64,000 nucleotides of DNA. Origin: Aurifilum marmelostoma. Its lineage: Eukaryota; Ascomycota; Sordariomycetes; Diaporthales; Cryphonectriaceae. Shown here piece by piece: positions 47,945-58,041 of the stretch. Location of the stretch: contig JAMXSV010000021.1 of the NCBI GenBank assembly GCA_027559495.1, forward strand, positions 496,001 through 560,000, read 5' to 3'. The notes below the pieces were generated by a model. That model ran no database searches and was not told where the DNA came from. It worked only from the letters and a program-made list of their open reading frames with translations. The position numbers and the translations under genes were made by a program. Each line of letters opens with the position of its first letter. The stretch's first letter is position 1.

Positions 47945-49133
47945 TGTCACGGAAAGAAAAGAGGACCCGCTTCCGCCCAGATATATATGAAGGCGTCGTC
48001 GATGCCCGGGAGAATAACCAACGAGGAGGAAAAACCCGCTATGATTAGTCACTATTTATGACGGAGCTGCGATTGGAGCTGGAGCTGAAGATCCATTTCC
48101 GACATTGACAAGTGAGGAGACGTGCGTGGAGCATGATCTACTGACACAACGGCGGGGTTACCAGTGTAAAGACTGCGGGGGGCGGATGTGGGAACACACA
48201 TTTGCTCGGTTGCTGCGCAGCGCCTGCGGGGATGGGAAACCCTCGGTTCTTTCACCACCACCATTCCTGCCGAGCTGTTACACGATTCCCTGTATTTTCT
48301 TGCAGCGAGACGATACGCATTCAGGAAATCCTACGGCCAAGACAAATCTTTGAGGTTTTGATACGAAGGTCTTTCTCATCATGTAAGATATTGATAGTAT
48401 CGCGTTCCTTCTTTGTTCCCAGCAAGGCCCCTTTATTGGTCCATCACTCCCTCGACTCGGGTCACAAGAAGCTTACTCACTATACAGGAGCGAGACCGGT
48501 CCGGAAGGGGTCTCCGTACGTCCCGGTCTAGGTTCCGGGAGGCTTGCCCATCCGTTGCCGGCATAGCACGGCCATGGATCCACCTCAACGGAACAAGGCG
48601 GAGATGACTTCCAACAGCCGTTGCAGCAAGATGCTAAGGAGTGAAAGAACACCTCTCTCCCCCGTGTCATGTCAGATATCAGAAAAGGCGAAGAATATCT
48701 TGCTGAATATATTATTTACCCACGAGATAAGCCTTTTGTCATGCAGGGCGCGCACACTGGCCCAAGAGGCGGCGCTGCTCGAAGAGGCACATCCGCGAGG
48801 GTGACTGTCCTCCGCCCGACAAAAGTCAAGAGAAGGGCCGAAGAACCCCACTCACTCCGCCCGCAGAGAAATATGTCGGCGGCGAGGATTGCAGGCAGAC
48901 TGCTTGGTAGAGATGGGACTTCTCAGGTGCCCCTTGTGCCTTGTGTCTGTCTTACTGCAAAATCCACACCTCCAGCCGCCCACTGATGCCCTCCGAAGAG
49001 AGTAGACTTGTGGAGGTATAAAGAAGCAGAGTTGGCACGCACCTCGCACAACTTTCTTTCCATTTCCAACAGTTGCTGCAGTGTGGCTCTCGTCTGAAAA
49101 AAGAAGAGGATGACAAAGCAAATCCTCGATTAA
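47945..49133. promoter_or_regulatory. Divergent promoter region of the aldolase and MFS transporter
   Basis: 1.19 kb between the two start codons. No gene recognised. On the aldolase side an ATATATAT stretch (47981-47988) sits about 40 bp before its ATG. Confidence 0.5.
49017..49023 (+). promoter_or_regulatory. TATA box candidate of the MFS transporter gene
   Basis: TATAAAG occurs about 110 bp upstream of the ATG at 49134, a suitable distance for a fungal TATA element. Prediction only. Confidence 0.4.
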
Positions 49134-50933
49134 ATGGCAAAATTGGATACATCCTGTCCTTTCACTCATTTGGCGCTCAAGATGATGCGAGTGCTCAAGG
49201 CTCAGCCTCTGTACATCAGGGCCAGCATCGTAACATCCTGCATTGCCATGCTTTTTGGGTAAGTCGTCATCTTTGGCTCGGGAAATACCAAAAGAAGGAT
49301 TTTGCTGATCATCAAGCAGTCTTGATACAGGCACCATCGGGTCCGTAACCGACATGACCTCGTTTCAAACTACCATGGGTTACATCTCGTCTACTACCCG
49401 AGGCGTCATCGTCTCGTCCATTCTCCCGACCGGTGCTCTGGCAGCTCTCCTCGCGGGCATCCTGGCGGACAAGTACGGGCGAAAACGACTCGTCGTCAGC
49501 GGAGCGGTGATATATGGCATCGGCGCTGCCATTGAGTGCTCCTCCATAGCCCTAGGCATGTTCATTGCGGGGAGATTGATCAAGGGAATAGGGCAGGGTC
49601 TATTTCTATCCACTGTCTACGTCCAAGTATCTGAGATATCGCCTGCCTCAGCCCGAGGGACCATGACCTCTCTCCCCCAGTTCCTCATCGTCTGCGGCCT
49701 GGTGATGGGGTTTTTCATGTCTTATGGCACCGCCAGCATCAACAACTCTGCATCCTGGCGTCTTCCTATTGCCATCGCCTCCGTCCTCGCGTTCGGCTTT
49801 GCAGCGCTGAACCTGCTCACGCCGCCCTCGCCACGCTGGCTCCTCGCTAAAGGCCAGATCGAGGAGGCACGCGCGGTCATCGCCGCTCTAGGGCTGGACG
49901 AGGCGGAGCAGCGCGAAATGCTCGCCAGCTCCGCCTCTGCCCTCGAGCACGCGCCCGACGGGTCCGTCTGGGACTCGCTGAAGCAGACGGTCGGAGACTT
50001 TGCTGCAGCTTTCTCCGCGCCGTTCCGGGCCCGCACCGCTTTTGGCTGCTTTATCATGGGTTTCCAGCAGTTCTGCGGCATCGACGGCGTGCTCTACTAC
50101 GCGCCCATCCTGTTCCGCCAGGCCGGGCTGTCCGGTGACAAGGCCAATTTCCTGGCCTCGGGCGTGTCGTCGCTGGTGATCCTGGCGACTACCGTCCCGG
50201 CCACCATCTGGGCCGACAGATGGGGCCGGCGCACATCGTCGATCCTGGGCGGGACGCTGATTACTATCCTGATGCTTGTCATGGGCACCATGTATGCCGC
50301 CAACCTCGTCCACCCGACCCACGGGGCGGGGCGGTGGGTTGTGGTCGTGTCCATCTACCTGTTCGCCATTGTCTATAATGGCACCTGGGCTATCGGGTTT
50401 CGGACGTTTCTGGTCGAGAGCCTGCCGAGGAAGACGAGGAGCAGCGCTTCGTCGCTGGGTCAATGCTCGAACTGGGTGAGTTTTTTCTTCTTCTTTATTT
50501 CCCCTTCCTGTTGAGTAGCTCTCTCTCTCTCTCTGTGTGTGTGTGTGCGTAGTTGATGAGAATCCTGCTGACAACCTCATAGATTGCAAACTACATAGTG
50601 GCGCTTACGACACCTGTCCTGATCGACCGCACGACCTTTGGTGCATACTACTTCTTCGCCTCCTCGGCCTTCATCTGCACCGTCATGTGCACGCTGTACA
50701 TGGTCGAGACAAAAGGGCATACCCTGGAGGTTATCGAGCAGAGGTATATGGAAGGTGTCAGAGCAGCAAATGCCACGGGCAGCAGGTGGAACATGGAGAA
50801 GTTCAAGCTAGGACCGGCCGTGAGGGCTCGTCAGATTCAGAGTGACGATGTTGATGGTGGAAGTACGCCGGAGTCTCCTCTTCCGAGTAGGGATGGGGGT
50901 GCTGTTGACAATGGTAGCATGATGATGGTCTAG
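49134..50933 (+). CDS. MFS sugar transporter
   Basis: Twelve-helix major facilitator of the sugar-porter family, plasma membrane, proton symport or facilitated uptake. Exons 49134-49258, 49320-50475 and 50583-50933 encode 543 residues. The first junction recreates the family motif near TM1 (FGLDTGTIGSVTDM). Signatures: GILADKYGRKRLV in loop 2-3, GRLIKGIGQGLFLSTVYVQVSEISP, PPSPRWLLAKGQ after TM6 (sugar-porter PESPRWL), FQQFCGIDGVLYYAPILF in TM7 (QQxxGxxxxxYY), WADRWGRRTSS in loop 8-9 and VETKGHTLE at the end of TM12 (PETKG). A polar tail of about 70 residues follows. Intron 2 contains a (CT)n(GT)n repeat (about 50519-50548). Which sugar or sugar acid is carried cannot be told; adjacency to the divergent aldolase suggests a related substrate (inference). 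Confidence 0.93.
50519..50548 (+). repeat. (CT)n(GT)n compound repeat in the MFS transporter intron
   Basis: Adjacent CT and GT dinucleotide runs in intron 2 (50476-50582), between donor and branch region. Confidence 0.85.
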
Positions 50934-51048
50934 TTTCGCATGTGTCTCGAAGGAAATGTGCTTTGCAGTAAGGGGGGCACTCCATCAGCAATTATCTAGC
51001 AATTGAAAGACGCATTCCTTGAAAGCCAATGGTCATGAACAAAACATC

Positions 51049-51699
51049 TCACTTCCACTGCCCAACAAGACCCTCCTCCGCCGTTCCCAGCACCGGATCC
51101 CTCTCGGGTTTTGGAACAGCCCACACCATCCCATACTCCTCTCTTGTTCTATCCCCACCCACCGCGAAATCCCAAGCCTCGCCTCCAACAGGATATGCCC
51201 CCATCATGGTAAACCCGGACACCCTCACCCCATCCAGCACGGCCCGCACATCCCCGTCCTCATCCTCCACCTTCACCCCGTGCCCGTCACCGGGTGTGAG
51301 CAGCGCAAAGTCCCCCTCGGGCTTCACATCGAACGTCTTGTGTGCCGTGCCCGCAGGAAGCACAAACACGTCCCCCGCCCGCGCCAGAACCTCGACGCCG
51401 CCCTCCTCGCGAGCAGTAGGGCCGTGGGTGCTGGTCGGCTCCGTGTCCGCCACGCCGAAGCGGATGGTTGCGGTGCCGGAGAGCACGGCCATGGCCTCGT
51501 GGGCACGGCTGTGGTAGTGGGATGGCTGGGTGGGGCCGTAGCGGTAGATCCACTGGGGGTCCCAGCCGTTGGTGGTGAAGAGGTCGTGGACTCTGGTTGG
51601 GGTGAGGAGGGGGAGGATGGAGGGGTAGTGGAGGACGGGGTGGGGGGAGTTGGGGATCAGGTCTGTTGGGGGCAGGCGGTATTTTTTGACTTGGACCAT
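51049..51699 (-). CDS. Cupin-fold protein
   Basis: Intronless, 216 residues from the ATG at 51699 (MVQVKKYRLPPTDL). It is a single cupin domain: motif 1 SHYHSRAHEAMAVLSGTATI supplies His61, His63 and Glu68, and motif 2 around DVFVLPAGTAHKTF supplies the fourth ligand His, so a metal-binding barrel is likely. The overall layout, with an N-terminal PNSPHPVLHYP region and SHYHS motif, resembles YjlB-like cupins, whose function is unknown. The gene ends 115 bp from the convergent MFS transporter stop codon; a link to sugar metabolism is only suggested by position. No signal peptide. Confidence 0.85.
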   Translation of the reverse strand: MVQVKKYRLPPTDLIPNSPHPVLHYPSILPLLTPTRVHDLFTTNGWDPQWIYRYGPTQPSHYHSRAHEAMAVLSGTATIRFGVADTEPTSTHGPTAREEGGVEVLARAGDVFVLPAGTAHKTFDVKPEGDFALLTPGDGHGVKVEDEDGDVRAVLDGVRVSGFTMMGAYPVGGEAWDFAVGGDRTREEYGMVWAVPKPERDPVLGTAEEGLVGQWK

Positions 51700-52968
51700 T
51701 GTTGCGAGGGGGTGGTTTGTGGTAGAAGTGTTGAAGTGGCTTGTGGAATCGGTGATGTTTGGAAACAGGGGTTGGAGGGTTGATTGTTCTCAGCCTCCAG
51801 CTTTGAAGACAGAGGGTTGGTTTGGGCAGCCCCGCATTGGAGTAGACGGTGATCCAGGAGGGGTAACGGGAATACCTGTACTTGTTTCCGGTGGGTATTT
51901 ATTTTGATCTATGGCTATGTTTCTTCCTAGAATGATGGATGGTTAAGATGGTAATTTCTACACTAAAGCCAGAGGCTGTCTTGATGCATGTGAGCAGCGG
52001 GATGTTCACAGAGAGAGAGAGAGAGAGAAGTCAAGAACCACTCTGTACTTGTAATTGTGCTTGACAGTAAAAACCTGGAACTGGGCCTGGACATGCTGAC
52101 AAGACGTTGTAGGGTCTTGCAATGAAACCCATGATAGATCTCGTCAAGCACCTTGATATGGCCTCTCAAGTCATTGGATACTGCCATTGGCTCAGCCTTG
52201 TAAGTTTCAGGCTATAGCATGACCCGCGAGGCTGACATGACTCTCTTATGGTAAGGTTGCTTCGTGTTCCTCTCTTGACACGAATTTCAGCATCAGTCTA
52301 CCAGATTGAATTATATGAGAGCATGAAGGTGTAATGTTCTTACTGCATAATATATGGGGTTTGATTATTCTGAGAGTTCACACGATAGGTTTTGTATTGA
52401 GAAATGGAAATAGTTGTCAGTGGTCAGTGAGATGTTCAATGTTACAGCTGCTATACCGTCATCTTGGTGTAACGTCTACTTTTACAAAATATACATGGGG
52501 TCATTGATATGCATATTAGAGGTTGCTCTCATCAAAGAATAACTGTCTATCAGTTCAATACTTTCCTTTGCAAAAAGGGACAGATAGAAGACCAGAAGCA
52601 GGAGGGAGAGTATCTGGTAAGGTGCAAGGACCCTAACCCTCCATGCTCTACGGAGTACTGTTCTTACTATTTACTATAGTACCAGAGTACAGTACCTACT
52701 TTCCATATGTACAGCGGGGCATGCAGGGGTTCTTCTGGCTGCCCCGCTACCCCACGTCGTTCTGTCATCCACGACAGGGGGGCAGCTCTCAAGAGCTATT
52801 ATGTAGAATCTTCTGGATCAAGCATCGACAACAACACATTCCTCTCTGACTTCAACCTCAAACTCAAGCCACGCACAACCCCAGGAAACCATTCCCAGAC
52901 CTTTACATCATCAGTCCCTCTATTTCCCTGCTTGTTTGTGTCTGCAGCGAGATTATTTCCCCCTCAAG
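51700..52968. promoter_or_regulatory. Divergent upstream region of the cupin and CHORD genes
   Basis: 1.27 kb, AT-rich in the middle (52200-52600), no gene recognised. It contains a GA repeat (about 52011-52028) and four AGTAC words within 42 bp (52654-52695). Confidence 0.5.
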
Positions 52969-54254
52969 ATGGCCCAAAAGTGCGTCCATCGCGGTTGCGA
53001 GAAGACGTACACCGACCCAGACGAGGTGTGCCGCTACCATCCAGGCCCGCCAGTCTTCCACGAAGGCCAGAAAGGTGAGGTTCTCTTCCTCTTCCTCCTC
53101 CTTTCAGAAAGCTGCTATTGTCCTCCTGGTGGGAAACAAGACTGGGGTCTGATCAAGAAAAAGCTGACCACCGCTTCTTCCTGGCAACCCGAAAACAGGA
53201 TGGAAGTGCTGCAAGCCCCGCGTCCTCACTTTTGACGAGTTCCTGGCCATCGAGCCCTGCACAGAGGGCAAGCACAGCACCACCGACCTGCCGCCCGCTG
53301 TCGAGAAGAAAGAGGCCCCCTCAGACCCCGCCGTGCTGAAGCAGGCCAGCGCCGACGCCTCCTCCAGCCCAGCCGTGCCCCGCGCCCCAATCAACCCGGC
53401 CACACCCTCCGCCGCCACGCCTCCGCCCCCGCCTCCAGAGTCCGACGACGATGACCCTTCTCTCGAGATCCCCGACGGCCGCACGTGTAGGAGGCGTGCG
53501 TGCGGCGCCAGCTACAACAAGAGCGCCGGGCGGGCGGACGAGGAGACCTGTGTGCATCACCCTGGCGTGCCCATTTTCCACGAGGGCAGCAAGGGGTATA
53601 CGTGCTGCAAGAGGCGCGTGCTGGACTTTGACGATTTTATGAAGATCGAGGGGTGCAAGACCAAGAAACGGCATCTGTTTGTGGGGAGCGGCAAGAAGGA
53701 GAAGGCGGGTAACACGGGGGCAGAGGAGTTATTGGAGACCGTGCGGTGAGTAACAGTCCCGGGGAAGACGGGGAGGGCAAGGCCAAGGAGACTGGATTCG
53801 TCAGGTGGTGGGTACGATTTGTAATTCACCATCTGGGCGATCATGTCGAGCCAGAGTGTTTGAGGCTCTGGATCTCGATCTTGCGGGCTTCAGCGGAAAA
53901 ACAAAAAAAGCTGACAAGTCATAAAAAAGGACCGATTTCTACCAAACGCCAAGCAGTGTCATCGCCTCCTTCTTCCTCAAGAAGATCAACAAGGACACGG
54001 CAAAGATCGGCTTCACCGAGTCATCCATCCAGCTCGACCTGCCCACCACAGACAGCCCCCCCAAGAGATACCGTGCCGAGGTGCCCCTGTTCGGCAGCAT
54101 CGACACCGCCAAGACGACCTTCAAGGTCCTCGGCACCAAGCTCGAGGTGACGCTCGTCAAGGCCGAGGTGAGCTCCTGGCCTGTCCTGCGGGCTGATGAC
54201 CGGCCGACCGGAGAGATACTACAGATTGGACGGGCCGGAAAGGTGGTGCAGTAG
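52969..54254 (+). CDS. CHORD- and CS-domain co-chaperone (RAR1/CHORDC1 type)
   Basis: Hsp90 co-chaperone family (plant RAR1, animal CHORDC1/Morgana). Exons 52969-53074, 53199-53745 and 53930-54254 encode 325 residues, about the size of animal CHORDC1. CHORD 1 covers about 5-62 (KCVHRGCEKTYTDPDEVCRY, HEGQKGWKCCKPRV) and CHORD 2 about 118-182 (TCRRRACGASYNKSAG, HHPGVPIFHEGSKGYTCC); each keeps the Cys/His set that binds two zinc ions. They are separated by an Ala/Pro-rich linker with a Pro run. The CS (p23-like) domain starts at DFYQTPSSVIASFFLKK and ends at KLEVTLVKAEVSSWPVL, bringing Hsp90 contact. The third exon has no in-frame ATG near its start, so it is found only by splicing; branch GCTGAC and acceptor AAAAAAG at 53929 restore the frame. 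Confidence 0.95.
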
Positions 54255-55775
54255 GAAAGGGAGAGGGGACTGGATTTATTATTCCAGATGGGGGTGGTTG
54301 TCAACTCACGCTACACGGTTGGGGGGGTTGGGGGGCGGTCATCCAGAAGAAGAGGCTGCGGGCCTTTGACACAAGGGCTCACATACGGCTCTTCAAGAGA
54401 AGACCATTCGATTGGCCTGAGCAAGAAGGCTACAACATAGGCGCTCACCCCAGCGAGATCACTTTACAAAGACTCTAGCCGAGAGCTGGCCATTCAAGAG
54501 AAGATAAGCCAACGAAACGGAAACCTTAATAGACGCTATCCGAACCATTCGGAATGGACCCGATGTATTGAAGCTTTGGCTGACCAATCTTAAAGATCCT
54601 GATAACTCGGGGGCCTCGCTCGCTACCCGCAATGGTACAGCCAAGGTCTATAAAGATGGCATTAAACTTTAGGCCCCACAGACACTCTTTGTTCACCATA
54701 GAATCCTTGACGCAAGCCCAGCCCAACACTGACGACTTGAAACAAAAAAGAAAAGAGCAAAACCCTCTCTGCCTAAAAAAGAAGAAGGCGACGCAGTTGA
54801 GACCCAACAAGAGATAAGTCTCTGCTGCCCAACGCAGATCGCAATACCGCCAAGCAAGACTTTTGCTCGCCCTCGCCTCGATAAGACGCCGTTCTCACCT
54901 CCCAACTGCCATCGCCAAGGCCCGCTGTTGCTCGGGTAGGGCTGGGAAGCATCCCCGGGTGGAGGGGGGGGGGGAGGTAAGAGGGGGCACACAGACCAGA
55001 CAAGGCCAAGCCTGGCCCGGCGAGGACCAGATGGAGGTTTTTAGGCTGTGTGTGCGAAACGAGAGTGAACTGCTTGTGTATGCGAGCTGGAGGGGGGAGG
55101 GAGAGGGAACGTGTGGGGGTGGGGGGAGGGTGCTCACCTGGGACTATGAGCCCGGTATAGACAGGCATGAAAAGGGGGTCATGATAGATGAGGTTAATAG
55201 CTGGTTGGGATTCCTTGGCTATACAACAACAAATGGGAGCGTATCAAGCAGGGCCCTCGGAAAGTATGAGTAGGCGGGTGGGCGGCAACTAGAGGGCCAA
55301 GACGGTTCACCGGCTTGGACATCCAGCAGAGCCTCACTCTAAAGAAGCGTTCTGAAAGACGGTTGGAGGGTATTAGCACGATCACGAAGAGACCAAGGGA
55401 AGAAGACGTCAAAATTTGAGAGCTTGGCATTGGCTTGAGAGCCTTTGGCGGGTCTATCAGTTTAGATATTTTTCATTATTGATGAGTTTCGAATGTAGTT
55501 ACTGCTAGAACAGCCATGCTTTGCTCAAAGAAATAAATACGCAGGAATCGAGGAAACTTTCGTCAGGTATCGTCTCTAGAGTGCTCAACGTGGAATTTCG
55601 TGATCCAAAAAGGTCGAAGTCGAGGTAGAATCGACTTAAAGGGCAAAAAGGTGATTCGTAAGAAAGCAGAAAATATCAATCAGCTACCGCATGTTTTAGG
55701 CCGATGCGTCATCGCCGGGTGCCCTCTGCTTGAGCACATCATTTTCAGTTGAATCCAGCTGCACATCGGTCACCC
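54255..55775. other. Intergenic between convergent genes, 1.5 kb
   Basis: No gene recognised. G11 run at 54964-54974 and further G-rich plus-strand patches to 55130. Open frames across this G-rich part are low in complexity. Confidence 0.45.
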
Positions 55776-57017
55776 TCACTCGTTGTCCAAAATCTGCCCG
55801 TCCAGATCAAGCTTGCGATGTGCCACGTGTATTTCATCCCTCCCCGTTCTTGAGTCTGAATCGGTGATGTCGGCAGAACGGTCCCCGATGATGCTCTCCT
55901 CGTCTGAGCGAATGCGCTCTGTATGTCTGAATGTTGGCTCTGCCTCCTTACTCTTCGGCAAGGTCGCACTAGAGGACGGTCTTTCTGTGGATGTTTCAAT
56001 CCTAGAATATGTTGGTGTCTGCGGCGCGTCGTCTGGCTGAGGATCACGCAGCCGTGGGGTGGGCTCGGCCCACCTGATACTGCCCGTATGTCCCCTGACT
56101 CTCGTCTTGAATTCGGACGAGATAGTAGGTGCAAGTCTGATGATGATATCCCCTTCTTTGGTGTAGCCCAGAACTTTAGCGTTGAAATCATCAGACACTT
56201 CAGTGTAGACAGTCGGCGTGTCATCATCAGTGGTAGGTGCAGGATCACCAGAGTCGGTGCTGACATCACGAGGAGTGGTGGATCTAATTTTGAGGAGAAA
56301 GAGTCAGCCAAAAGACACAAGAACGGCCAACTTGTCTGTGAGAGTGTGGCTGCCAGCACAGACCCTCCTCATGATGATGACGGTAATTAATACTCACATC
56401 TTGCTTAGTGGCTCGTCGCGAGATCGGCCTCTAGACCTGCGGCTGCGGCTCCGACTTCTGAGGTTGCGGCCGACGCTTCTCGCCTTGCTCTTAACCTTCC
56501 CCTGAAAGTAGTGGCCGAGGCCCGCAACGACCAGCACGGGCGTACCGAGTGCAAGTGCCCAGGGCGGATGGCGTCTGCCCTTGATCATGTGTCGCACGTG
56601 GAGACAGATGCCAAACATGGCAACGACGGCGCCCACTTGTAGAACGGTCCAGTTGGACCAGTAGAGACTGGTGAGCGGCTCGTGGTCGCAGAACTGAAGC
56701 GTGAGCAGGACAAAGACCTCGAGGATTGCGGCGACGAGGCTCACGAAGCTACAGGCGAGGGTCTTGTAGAAACACCAGTGTATCAGGTGTTTCCGCTGGC
56801 TGTCTGCCACCCTCATGTGCTCAATGCGCTCCATCACCCTGCCATAGTACCACGAGGCGCTGAACAGGAGACAGAGCACAAGCACAAACAAGCACCAGTA
56901 CATTGCCTCCGCCTGTGGCCGACTCAGGCGATGCATGAAGCTTCCATAGTATTTGCACTGCCATTCCTTCTCTCCTATGCTTGCCATCTGCTGGATGGTG
57001 TCGATGTCGGTCGCCAT
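55776..57017 (-). CDS. Uncharacterised four-helix membrane protein with cytosolic tail
   Basis: Exons 57017-56398 and 56283-55776 encode 375 residues. The start MATDIDTIQQMASIGEKEW is the first ATG; the upstream frame has only a GTG. Four hydrophobic segments are visible within residues 40-165: YWCLFVLVLCLLFSASWYYG, ACSFVSLVAAILEVFVLLTL, NWTVLQVGAVVAMFGICLHV and PPWALALGTPVLVVAGLG. They are followed by a strongly basic Arg/Ser stretch (RNLRSRSRSRRSRGRSR, about 185-200) and a hydrophilic, Thr/Ser/Asp-rich tail that is probably disordered and phosphorylated. I do not recognise the family. A TATA-like TATAAAGG (minus strand, 57077-57084) lies about 60 bp before the start codon. Confidence 0.8.
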
Positions 57018-58041
57018 GGTTCGCGAACTGGCCTCTTTTGATGACGACAAGACACTTAGACAGGAATGTCGTTTGACCTTTATATGTAGCTGCACCTCGG
57101 CCCCTGCCAGCCTCTAGACTCGAGCTAGAAGATGACTTGCCTCGTAGGAGCAACGACGCTGTGACGGCTCAACGGTAGGACTGTGATAGCGCAGTGGGCT
57201 CGAGGTCAGCTGGGCCAGAACAGTGTGGGGTAGTAGGTGGTTTCTAGGGGTGATGAGTTGATAAAGAAAGAGGACTGGTGTGTAGAGGAGACGATCGGAT
57301 CACTCGTCATGGTCAGTGAATAGCATGTAGGAGGAGGAGGAGGATATATTTCTTAAGAGGGTACGGGACGGATTATAACAAATACATTTGCCTGAGATAT
57401 GGAGGGCAGATTGCAAGTGGAGGAACGAAGGCTGGGCATGTATAACACTGTAAAATGTGCAAAAGCGACGGTTTCCCTGTCAAACAGACACTAAGGCCAG
57501 TAGCCACCACCGGTGGCATGTCGTGATGGTAGCCCTTGCCTTACTAGCAGGTCAGGTCCTCGACGAGCTCCAGTCGGGTCATTTGAGAATCAACGATGCC
57601 CAGCCTATCTCAACATTCCCCCAGAGCTAAAGTTAGCGAGGAAACTCAGCCTCCTCCACCCAGCCTATGTATCTGTTTCGGGGCAGAGATGCGCAAAATA
57701 CTCCGATGCCAAGTCTCGACACAGGGGTGATGGAACGGTAGTTGGGAGGCCCACTGTCGACGGCAGCCTCAGCCTTTTGACTTCTCTCGAAAGCGAGGTC
57801 AAGGGTTCCCAGGCAAAAAGATCTAGTCAGCGACTGTTGATCTGGAACCCATTATCTCTTCCCTGTTGTGGTGTTCCAGATATGCAATAGAGCAGACTTC
57901 TTTGGCACCAAGGCCGGGCTCGCTTGGACCAATTGCTTTCTCCCGGGGCTGCTCACGGCAAGAACAGCGATGAAAAGACCCCTCTCGTCTGTCTTAGCCG
58001 TAGTGAGGACCCCGTGAAGGACGTTCATAAAATGGAATCTT
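57018..58041. other. Intergenic upstream of the four-helix membrane protein
   Basis: 1 kb between two minus-strand genes. The left part is the promoter of the 55776-57017 gene; a GGA repeat patch lies near 57328-57345. No gene recognised. Confidence 0.5.

Noticed and set aside
48105..48353. Cys-containing small open frame, possible zinc-finger
   Set aside because: Only one CxxC pair, no second pair or basic region; lies in the aldolase/MFS promoter region.
54773..55273. Open frames on both strands
   Set aside because: Low complexity from G-rich DNA around the G11 run; no motif or splice support.
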